Shown here: positions 6,743-11,212 of the stretch, in pieces
Layout of the letters: the number at the start of each line of letters is the position of its first letter
Numbering within the stretch: position 1 is the first letter of the stretch
Assembly: GCA_023381895.1 (NCBI GenBank)
Contig: JAMCTA010000127.1
Coordinates: 1-11,212, forward strand
Source: Chloroflexota bacterium
Lineage (GTDB): Bacteria; Chloroflexota; UBA4733
Direction: 5' to 3'
DNA length: 11,212 nucleotides
Notes under the pieces: generated by a model
Told to the model about the DNA's origin: nothing
Database searches by the model: none
The model's input: the letters and a program-made list of their open reading frames with translations, nothing else
Made by a program: the position numbers and the translations under genes

Positions 6743-7216
6743 TCATCCTGTCGTATGCTCCACCACCTGCACCGTCTTCCGGGCCGTGAACACGATGTAG
6801 CCCTGCAGCTCCTCCACGAGCAGCGGCTCCTCGACCGCCGTCGCGATCTCCTCGGCGATGAAGACGATCTGGCTCTCTTCGCCGCTCTGGGGATCACGAA
6901 TCGCCACCGGCAGCGCTGCCAGCCGGAAATACTGGTCGATCTGGTCGAGCAACTGGTCGAAGGCCGTTCCCCCCGCCTGGTCGTCCGCCGCCACCCAGTA
7001 GATCTCCAGCCCGGCACCATAGGTCACCTGCTTCCGGCCAAACAGCCGTGGCGCCGTGAAGCGCTCCTCCCGCGACTCCGGCAAGGTCACGATGATGACC
7101 GCCTGCTCCGCCGCAGCGATCTCCCGCGGCCGCTGGGCCAGCACCACGCAAGGCACCGGCACGTCGAGCAGCGCCAGCTGCTGCCGGCAGTACTCCTTCA
7201 CCGCGAGGCGTGACAT
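6743..7216 (-). CDS. Tail terminator-like (tail completion) protein
   Basis: A 157-residue protein in the slot between the gp10-like and tail tube genes where siphophages encode the tail terminator, the ring that caps the tail tube and joins it to the head. The features fit: an N-terminal helix with 'AVKEYCRQQLALL', beta strands QAVIIVTLPES and VTYGAGLEIYWVAADD, a central helix FDQLLDQIDQYFRLAALPV, and C-terminal strands ELQGYIVFTARKTVQVV. This resembles the phage_tail_terminator/DUF3168-type fold. The start ATG 7216 has GGAGGAG seven bases upstream. It is the first gene after the intrinsic terminator at 7247-7271, so it needs its own promoter, read-through or antitermination. Sequence-level family membership is inferred from shape and position. 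Confidence 0.65.
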   Translation of the reverse strand: MSRLAVKEYCRQQLALLDVPVPCVVLAQRPREIAAAEQAVIIVTLPESREERFTAPRLFGRKQVTYGAGLEIYWVAADDQAGGTAFDQLLDQIDQYFRLAALPVAIRDPQSGEESQIVFIAEEIATAVEEPLLVEELQGYIVFTARKTVQVVEHTTG

Positions 7217-7246
7217 CCTCCATCTCCTCCCGCCGTTTCGCCCACG

Positions 7247-7271
7247 AAAAAAGCCGCCCCGAAGGACGGCT
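7247..7271 (-). terminator. Intrinsic terminator with UUCG tetraloop
   Basis: On the minus strand the sequence reads AGCCGTCC-TTCG-GGGCGGCT followed by T residues. It forms an 8-bp stem with one G-U pair, closed by the extra-stable C(UUCG)G loop and followed by six T (7252-7247; the first T is also the last stem base). It lies 35 bases after the antitoxin stop and 30 bases before the tail-terminator start. It ends the toxin-antitoxin transcript, and would also stop any head-gene transcript reaching this far. Confidence 0.9.
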
Positions 7272-7306
7272 CTCGTTGTAGCGTCTGGCCCTATGGCTCA
7301 ACGCTC

Positions 7307-7654
7307 CTACGCTGGACTGGGCACCTGCGCCATCTCCGTGCGCTGCTCCGCGGCGCCGGACTGGAACTGTACCTCAGCCGGAGTGCCGAGTGCTGTCACC
7401 ACCGGTGCATCCGGTGCAGAGAAGTTGAGATCCTTCCCAGTGGCAACGAGCCACTCGACACTGTGCGTACGGACGTAGCCACGAATAGCGTCCCGGACCA
7501 CGTCCGACATAGTGCAACGCCGGCGATCAGCAAGTGTCTCCACCTGCCCGAGCTCACGGGACGTAAGGCGCACCGACAGCACCACCGTCCCCGAGCGCTG
7601 TTTCCCAACCAGCGCCGTGATATTCTCGCCAAGCTCGATGTCTTCACGTTCCAT
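7307..7654 (-). CDS. Ribbon-helix-helix (CopG/Arc-type) antitoxin, BrnA-like
   Basis: The product has 115 residues from ATG 7654. Residues 23-62 form a ribbon-helix-helix DNA-binding domain: the strand TVVLSVRLT, then helix SRELGQVETLADRR and helix TMSDVVRDAIRGYV. RHH antitoxins dimerise through the strand, repress their own operon and neutralise the toxin with the remaining part. The C-terminal 50 residues are Ala/Pro/Gln-rich and probably disordered, a plausible toxin-binding tail. I chose ATG 7654 because AAAGG lies seven bases upstream, and it overlaps the toxin end by only 11 bases. Upstream in-frame starts at 7669 and 7699 lack a Shine-Dalgarno. Toxin-before-antitoxin order is typical of BrnT/BrnA. 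The gene ends 35 bases before a strong terminator. Confidence 0.75.
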   Translation of the reverse strand: MEREDIELGENITALVGKQRSGTVVLSVRLTSRELGQVETLADRRRCTMSDVVRDAIRGYVRTHSVEWLVATGKDLNFSAPDAPVVTALGTPAEVQFQSGAAEQRTEMAQVPSPA

Positions 7655-7988
7655 CTTCAGGCCTTTCATACCGTGTACGGTGGTGGCGATTCGCTTCAAA
7701 GGCAGTTACTGGCCGCCAGACTCCCCAACTCTCAGTAGGCTCAATCGGCACGACAAGCATGCGCCCAGCGATGGTCGGTCCGACCATGACAAGCGGCGCC
7801 CGCCTGCCCTCACCTCTTGCATTGATAAAGAACTGGGGCGCGTTTTCAAATACTTCGGCAATCTCACGTTCACTGATGCGGTGCTTCTCATACCGTCCAC
7901 GATCCTGCAAATGCTCTCGGAAACGGTCGTCGAACCCTAACTCGACGACTGGCTCGCGATCATCGCAACTGTCTTCATCTGTGCCCAC
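7644..7988 (-). CDS. BrnT-like toxin (RelE-fold RNase family)
   Basis: A 114-residue protein with the layout of BrnT toxins: 'FDDRF' (residues 19-23), a helix, HRISEREIAEVFENAPQFF (36-54), the strands LVMVGPTIAGRMLVVPIEPT (66-85), and the C-terminal WRPVTAFEANRHHRTRYER (91-109), which matches the family's 'I.sAR.A...E...Y' end. BrnT toxins are ribonucleases with a RelE-like fold that stop translation. His36 and the Arg/His cluster at 101-108 are candidate active-site residues. The start is taken as GTG 7988 with a weak ribosome binding site; no ATG lies in frame nearby, so the exact N-terminus is uncertain. The end overlaps the antitoxin start by 11 bases, a coupling common in such pairs. The pair sits inside the phage morphogenesis region. 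Confidence 0.65.
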   Translation of the reverse strand: MGTDEDSCDDREPVVELGFDDRFREHLQDRGRYEKHRISEREIAEVFENAPQFFINARGEGRRAPLVMVGPTIAGRMLVVPIEPTESWGVWRPVTAFEANRHHRTRYERPEDGT

Positions 7989-8085
7989 CGTGCTTCACAC
8001 CACTCCGACGTAGGGGCATAGTGCCATACCTCCATCTATGGTAACCTCAAATGTTTACACATGTAGACGGGAGGAGACGTACGGC
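7989..8085. promoter_or_regulatory. Divergent promoter region between toxin-antitoxin operon and DUF6941-like gene
   Basis: This 97-bp gap must drive both directions. For the plus strand there is TTCACA at 7994-7999, a 17-base spacer and CATAGT at 8017-8022 (5/6 and 4/6 matches to sigma-70 boxes). For the minus strand, TTGAGG (8050-8045), a 16-base spacer and TATGGC (8028-8023) is a weaker candidate. A small inverted repeat CCATA/TATGG (8024-8028 and 8037-8041) and a larger dyad (8053-8068) lie here. These are likely places for the RHH antitoxin to bind. Confidence 0.4.
8053..8068. promoter_or_regulatory. Imperfect dyad, candidate operator
   Basis: The 16-mer GTTTACACATGTAGAC matches its own reverse complement at 12 of 16 positions, with TACA and TGTA half-sites around a two-base centre. 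It sits just upstream of the GGAGGAG ribosome binding site of the plus-strand gene and next to the putative minus-strand -35 box. A repressor bound here could control both directions. Confidence 0.4.
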
Positions 8086-8538
8086 ATGACAACCGGAGAA
8101 GAGGCGGCTCCCCTCCAGCGTACTGAGATCGATTTCATCATCCTGGCTGATCGTGCCGAGGTCATTAATGGCAAGCTCTATATGATGGGCGGCGGGTGGG
8201 ACGCGCTCGTTATCCCGCAGTTCCCCGCCCAGGTGAGCTTCAGCATCGCGATTGGCATCCTTGTGCCTTGGGCCGAATCGAACGAGGTATCCGAGTTTAT
8301 GGTGACGATTCACGATGGCGACGGAGCCACACTCACCAGCCCTTTCCAAGGACGCTTCATCCCTGGCCGTCCTCCCCTGTCTCCCAAAGGTCAGCCGCTG
8401 CGCACCATGCTGGTCGTGAATCAACTCGTACCAGTACAGCATCGCGGCCTCTACAGCGTGCGCATCCAGCTCGCCAGTGGCGCCGTCAAACAGGTGGGCC
8501 GCTCCATCCGCAGCGCCAGCCAGCCGTCTGCGGTCTAG
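8086..8538 (+). CDS. DUF6941-like protein of unknown function
   Basis: The product has 150 residues from ATG 8086, which has GGAGGAG at 8070-8076, nine bases upstream. The frame is open to an earlier ATG at 8038, but that lies before the ribosome binding site. The N-terminal motif IDFIILADRAEVINGKLYMMGGGWDAL (residues 15-41) is the signature I associate with the DUF6941 family, proteins of no known function scattered in Actinobacteria and Chloroflexota. The rest is beta-rich (QVSFSIAIGILVPW, VSEFMVTIHDGDG, RTMLVVNQLVPV, GLYSVRIQLASG), suggesting a compact beta-sandwich domain with no membrane segment or signal peptide. It is the only plus-strand gene in the head-tail region, divergent from the toxin-antitoxin pair and ending 18 bases from the convergent gp10-like gene. 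It is probably an accessory (moron) gene with its own promoter. Confidence 0.75.
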   Translation: MTTGEEAAPLQRTEIDFIILADRAEVINGKLYMMGGGWDALVIPQFPAQVSFSIAIGILVPWAESNEVSEFMVTIHDGDGATLTSPFQGRFIPGRPPLSPKGQPLRTMLVVNQLVPVQHRGLYSVRIQLASGAVKQVGRSIRSASQPSAV

Positions 8539-8539
8539 G

Positions 8540-8549
8540 CACACGTGTG
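8540..8549. repeat. Perfect 10-bp palindrome CACACGTGTG in a convergent gap
   Basis: CACACGTGTG fills most of the 18-base space between the plus-strand DUF6941-like gene and the convergent gp10-like gene. It has no loop and no T-run, so it is not a normal terminator. It marks the right edge of the inserted cassette. Confidence 0.5.
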
Positions 8550-8556
8550 TTCCTCC

Positions 8557-9045
8557 TCACTGTGATCCTATGAGCCGCATCAAGCGCCGCCCGTTCTCCA
8601 TCATCAACACCTCCAGCTTCGGTTTCGCCTGCTCTACCGCCCGCTGCGGAAAGTCATTGGGCGCCGTCCCTGGATGCTGCACCTGTGACACAGGATGCGC
8701 CGCGCCCTGCCACCACAGTGCTTTCTTTGTCACAGGGAGGATGAGGTGCGGCGCTGTGCCGCCAATCACGAAATCGGCGTAGGCCACACCGTAGATGCCC
8801 GCACCATGACCGCCCCGGTAGGTGAGTGAGCGCTGCAACGTCCCGCCGCGATGCACGAGGTTGCCGCCGTAGCTCACCTTTTCCTGTCCCACTGGCGCCA
8901 CGCGCTGCACGGACCGCAGCAGCACCCGTCCCGCGGCATCGAGGAGCACCTTCGTCTGCACGAGCTGCGCCGCCATCAGCCTTGCCCCAGCCGCCGCCCG
9001 CTCGATCTGCCGGAACTCGATGGTGATACTCAGTGGTCCTGGCAT
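8557..9045 (-). CDS. HK97 gp10-like neck/tail completion protein
   Basis: The product has 162 residues from ATG 9045, two bases after the TGA of the connector gene. The frame is open upstream to 9135, but that part is a shadow of the connector gene. Diagnostic stretches are 'LLRSVQRVAPVG' (position about 42-53), 'GTLQRSLTYRGG', 'YADFVIGGTAPHLILPVTKKAL' and 'VQHPGTAPNDFPQRAVEQA'. These match the HK97_gp10/minor tail Z-like family pattern (A-P-v-dtG-L..S, then v..GT..h.i.P...kaL, then v.HPGt...pF...A). These proteins sit at the head-tail interface and complete the neck or tail. It is the last gene before the inserted toxin-antitoxin/DUF6941 cassette; in other siphophages the tail terminator gene usually follows directly, here it is 1.3 kb away. 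Confidence 0.85.
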   Translation of the reverse strand: MPGPLSITIEFRQIERAAAGARLMAAQLVQTKVLLDAAGRVLLRSVQRVAPVGQEKVSYGGNLVHRGGTLQRSLTYRGGHGAGIYGVAYADFVIGGTAPHLILPVTKKALWWQGAAHPVSQVQHPGTAPNDFPQRAVEQAKPKLEVLMMENGRRLMRLIGSQ

Positions 9046-9046
9046 G

Positions 9047-9964
9047 TCACACCACCCGCCGGTGGCGCTGGAGGATCTCCTGCGCCTGCACCGGCACGAG
9101 CTGCACGCCCCCCACCGGGGCTCCCTGCGTTCCACTCACGCCTCCCGTGCGCCCCATGACCAGCGCACTCGCCCCCCGTACATCCAGGAGCGCCTTGGCG
9201 ATCAGCAGCACGGCCTCTTTCACGTCCGGCGGCAGGGCTCCCACCCCGATATCGTACGGCTGCTGCCCCACACTCACCGGTCGCAGCACCGGCGTGTGGG
9301 CGAAGAGCGTCCCGTTCACCAGCGGCACACTCGCCGCTCCCTGCACCGGCGTCCAGCCCTCCGCCACCGTCACCGCCTCGCTCTGCCCCAGGTCGAAGAT
9401 GGTGAGCCGCTGTCCCGCCTGCACCCCCGTCGCATCCGCCACCGGCAGAGTCGTTGCCCCCGCGATCACCGCCGCGGTGAGTGTGGTGACCGGCCAGCCA
9501 TTGACGTAGCTATACGACACGCGCAGCTGCTGTCCCCACCCGCGCTGCGGCAATCCCACTGGGTACACCAGCCGTGCCGGGCCGGCGAGAAGCACGTCCG
9601 TCACGGCGGCGAGTGTCCACACCGTCCCACCCGTCTGCGGCAGGCCATACTGGAAACTCAGCACCTGCTGCACCGGCCAGCGCTCCGTCTGCACCCAGAG
9701 GTTGCCGTGCCCGTCGATCCCCGCCAGTCCCTGCCCCGTCCAGTGCTCCTCGCTGTCCACCGTCGCACCCAGCACCTGCTCGCAGTAGACATCCGCGACC
9801 GCCGAGGCCCGCTGCGCCAGCGCCGTCAGCTCGTCATAGGTCATCGCCTGCGTCGCCCCTTGCTGCCCAGGTCGCAGCGCCGTTCCCGGCGTCACGTCAC
9901 GTAGCGAGAGGCCCAGCGGCGCGGCGAGCAGCTCCGCGACCGTGACATACTGGCTCAGCTGCAT
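9047..9964 (-). CDS. Head-tail connector (gp6/YqbG-like) with an inserted beta module
   Basis: A 305-residue protein. The N-terminal helices (YVTVAELLAAPLG; MTYDELTALAQRASAVADVYC at 41-61) and the C-terminal helix PPDVKEAVLLIAKALLDVRG (245-264) fit the connector proteins that form a ring below the portal. Between them lie 'ERWPVQQVLSFQYG' and 'QQLRVSYSYVNGWP', which also occur in this family (the 'i.l.Y.aGy' strand). Residues 162-230 form a beta-rich module (AGATTLPVADATGVQAGQRL, SEAVTVAEG, FAHTPVLRPV) that makes the protein longer than usual. The start ATG 9964 has GGAG six bases upstream. It sits directly before the gp10-like gene, as expected for head-tail joining genes. Confidence 0.7.
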   Translation of the reverse strand: MQLSQYVTVAELLAAPLGLSLRDVTPGTALRPGQQGATQAMTYDELTALAQRASAVADVYCEQVLGATVDSEEHWTGQGLAGIDGHGNLWVQTERWPVQQVLSFQYGLPQTGGTVWTLAAVTDVLLAGPARLVYPVGLPQRGWGQQLRVSYSYVNGWPVTTLTAAVIAGATTLPVADATGVQAGQRLTIFDLGQSEAVTVAEGWTPVQGAASVPLVNGTLFAHTPVLRPVSVGQQPYDIGVGALPPDVKEAVLLIAKALLDVRGASALVMGRTGGVSGTQGAPVGGVQLVPVQAQEILQRHRRVV

Positions 9965-10084
9965 CCATCACTCCGTCCGTGCCGGCGCGGCAGACATCCA
10001 CCCGCTGCCCCGTCTCCCGTGCCAACACCCACAGACACCGTAGTGTGCCATTCTTCTTCTCCCCTAGTGCTTGCTTCAATGGAG

Positions 10085-10104
10085 CCGCGACGAAAGCGTC
10101 GCGG
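10085..10104. other. Perfect intergenic hairpin (8-bp stem, 4-base loop)
   Basis: CCGCGACG (10085-10092), loop AAAG, then CGTCGCGG (10097-10104) form a perfect stem-loop. It begins four bases after the stop of the coiled-coil protein gene, in the only sizeable gap (9965-10108) of the head operon. On neither strand is it followed by a T-run, so it may be an RNA-stability or pausing structure rather than a classic terminator. Confidence 0.6.
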
Positions 10105-10108
10105 AAAC

Positions 10109-10480
10109 TTAGCGAATCAGGTGTAGGCTGCGGGCGATGTCCTCCGCCCGCGAGACCGTCTCCAGGACGGCTGTCCAGAGGCCGGCTACGACCACCACGA
10201 TGATGCCGTCTCGGCGCGTCAAGATGCGCCGTTGGTTCTCCGCCGCGGTCACCGCCCGTGCCCGCTCGACATTGTCGTGGTGCCGCTGCCAGTCCTGCAG
10301 CAGCCGGATCTCGTTATCCTGCGCCGTGAGGTGTTGCTCGAAGGTATCTAGACGCTGGTCGATGTGGCGCTGACCGATGTGCAGATCGTGCAACAACTGC
10401 AACGCAGAATCGAGTGTGCCCTCGATTCTTCCGATACTGCGTTGCATGCCATTCTGTGGCTCCTGCACTGGGTGTTCCAT
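10109..10480 (-). CDS. Coiled-coil protein with one C-terminal membrane segment
   Basis: A 123-residue protein of no family I can name. Residues 13-88 are a continuous amphipathic helix with heptad-like spacing of Leu/Ile (IGRIEGTLDSALQLLHDLHI, DQRLDTFEQHL, NEIRLLQDWQ), a likely coiled coil rich in His and Gln. Residues 91-107 (DGIIVVVVAGLWTAVLE) form a single hydrophobic segment preceded by a basic patch (RRILTRR), which suggests a membrane anchor with the coiled coil on the basic, cytoplasmic side. The architecture recalls XhlA-type holin-associated proteins of Bacillus phages, though those sit in lysis cassettes, not between head genes. The ATG at 10480 has only a distant AAGGA; another frame using the nearer ATG at 10496 looks like a shadow. 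Confidence 0.7.
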   Translation of the reverse strand: MEHPVQEPQNGMQRSIGRIEGTLDSALQLLHDLHIGQRHIDQRLDTFEQHLTAQDNEIRLLQDWQRHHDNVERARAVTAAENQRRILTRRDGIIVVVVAGLWTAVLETVSRAEDIARSLHLIR

Positions 10481-10502
10481 CCCCGTTTCCGCTCATCCTT
10501 CT

Positions 10503-10862
10503 TCACACCAGGCAACGCACGCGGAAGAAACGCCCCGGCGTGTGACCGCCCGATGCCGTGAACCACAGCTCCACGCGGTACTCGTAGCCCGGCACAAGAT
10601 CCTGCACCGTCACGCCGACCTCTGCCGCGTACGCCCCCGTCCCCACGAACGGCGATCCTGCCGCGAGCGTCGTCGCCGTCACGTCTACCGTGTCCCACGG
10701 GTAGCGCGGATCGTACTGCAGCACCTTCGCGCCCGGATTCGTCACCGTCTCACCACTCGCCAGGTCGCCCGTCTGCGCCGGGTTCCAGTAGTACGTTATT
10801 ACGGCATAGGACGCCTGCTCCGACGGTGACCCCGGCAGCTCGAGCTGGCTTACCACTGCCAT
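10503..10862 (-). CDS. Beta-rich phage head-region protein, unknown
   Basis: A 119-residue protein with alternating hydrophobic strands typical of an immunoglobulin-like or fibronectin-like sandwich: ASYAVITYYWNPAQ, DTVDVTATTL, AAEVGVTVQDLVPGYEYRVELWFTASG and RFFRVRC. The stretch 'LVPGYEYRVELWFTASG' is reminiscent of fibronectin type III strands E-F ('L.pgt.Y.v.V'), though here it sits at the C-terminus. Its place between the presumed capsid gene and the connector suggests a head decoration, head-fibre or adaptor role, but that is position only. The start ATG 10862 lies three bases after the previous stop, with GGAG nine bases upstream, so the two genes are cotranslated. Confidence 0.7.
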   Translation of the reverse strand: MAVVSQLELPGSPSEQASYAVITYYWNPAQTGDLASGETVTNPGAKVLQYDPRYPWDTVDVTATTLAAGSPFVGTGAYAAEVGVTVQDLVPGYEYRVELWFTASGGHTPGRFFRVRCLV

Positions 10863-10865
10863 GGC

Positions 10866-11207
10866 TCAGAACTCCAACACGAGCGACGCAGCCGCGTGCT
10901 GCACGCCGGTGCCATCCAGCGTGACGGTGACACTCATCGAGCCGCCGGTTGACGTTGGGACCGTGACGGTGCTCCCCAGCGCCGGAAATGCGACGCCGTT
11001 GAGCGTGCCCGGCCACACCGACCGCACGTAGTCCACTACCTGCTGCAGCGTCACCGTCTCCGTCGCCACTGGCTGCACCGGCAGCCCATCGGCACCACCG
11101 TTCACGCTCCAGCCAGTCGCCGGCGCTGCATACCAGGAAAGTGGCTGGCCGGGTGCCGGCCACTTTGGCCACCCGCTGCCACCGAGCTGCGCGATGAGGA
11201 AGCTCAT
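10866..11207 (-). CDS. Small phage head-region protein, unknown
   Basis: A 113-residue protein I do not recognise. The N-terminal third is rich in Gly, Pro and Trp (GSGWPKWPAPGQPLSWY), the middle carries one helix (TLQQVVDYVRSVWPG), and the C-terminus is beta-rich (GSTVTVPTST, SMSVTVTLDGTG, ASLVLEF). It looks like a compact structural protein with an extended N-terminal arm. It is the first gene inside the right edge, reading left, and is coupled to the following beta-rich protein. Only five bases precede the ATG, so its ribosome binding site is outside the window. Confidence 0.65.
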   Translation of the reverse strand: MSFLIAQLGGSGWPKWPAPGQPLSWYAAPATGWSVNGGADGLPVQPVATETVTLQQVVDYVRSVWPGTLNGVAFPALGSTVTVPTSTGGSMSVTVTLDGTGVQHAAASLVLEF

Positions 11208-11212
11208 GAGCG

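Noticed and set aside
6367..7020. Full 217-codon frame including the small accessory protein
   Set aside because: The upstream two thirds are Arg/Ser-rich and lie in a different frame of the tail-terminator-like gene. The real start is most likely ATG 6642 with GAGGAGG upstream.
7669..7699. Upstream ATG starts (7669 and 7699) for the antitoxin
   Set aside because: Neither has a Shine-Dalgarno and both increase the overlap with the toxin. ATG 7654 has AAAGG at proper spacing.
8557..9135. Upstream extension of the gp10-like gene to 9135
   Set aside because: The first 30 residues are Arg/Cys/Ser-rich and lie inside the connector coding region. ATG 9045 right after the connector stop fits operon spacing.
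9020..9904. Plus-strand open frame of 294 codons opposite the connector gene
   Set aside because: It is rich in His, Arg and Pro, a typical shadow of a GC-rich gene on the other strand. The connector on the minus strand has a good ribosome binding site and family-like helices.
9897..10079. 60-codon minus-strand frame starting with TTG between the hairpin and the connector
   Set aside because: It has no Shine-Dalgarno, uses a TTG start, and overlaps the connector start by 68 bases in another frame. Part of it reads like protein, so it is not excluded, but it cannot be supported.

Overview
The window is GC-rich and is best read as part of a tailed-phage genome, most likely an integrated prophage. 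It spans the end of the head module and the start of the tail module of a siphovirus-like particle, all on the minus strand and read from right to left. The host cannot be fixed from this sequence. High GC, a DUF6941-like protein and a permuted papain-like enzyme would suit a Chloroflexota/Thermomicrobia-type or actinobacterial host, but that is a guess.

Head-to-tail part (11207 down to 8557, minus): two small unrecognised beta-rich proteins, a coiled-coil protein with one membrane segment, a head-tail connector of the gp6/YqbG type, and an HK97 gp10-like neck/tail-completion protein. The major capsid gene should lie just right of the window.

Inserted cassette (8538 down to 7247): the structural operon is interrupted by a BrnT-like toxin gene followed by a ribbon-helix-helix antitoxin gene (minus), with a DUF6941-like gene divergent from them (plus). 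The cassette has its own divergent promoter region with a dyad, and a strong UUCG-loop intrinsic terminator at its left end. It looks like a phage 'moron' (a self-contained accessory unit).

Tail part (7216 down to 4129, minus): a tail-terminator-like protein, a small accessory protein, the tail tube protein, a permuted NlpC/P60 (YiiX-like) enzyme, and the tail assembly chaperone pair G/GT. The pair has a canonical G_GGU_UUG slippery site in the right frame, followed by an open -1 frame of 73 codons. The genes are tightly packed with stop/start overlaps.

Left part (4132 to 1): a tape-measure gene is expected after G/GT but is absent. Instead there are two plus-strand membrane-protein genes, one of them a clear Pmp3/YqaE family member, and a divergent minus-strand gene of at least 1150 codons that runs off the left edge. 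Its product looks like a multidomain carbohydrate-active protein: TIM-barrel-like, beta-sandwich/CBM and alpha-toroid-like parts. The prophage tail module is therefore either interrupted here or ends here. No tRNA, rRNA, CRISPR array, integrase or IS transposase was seen.
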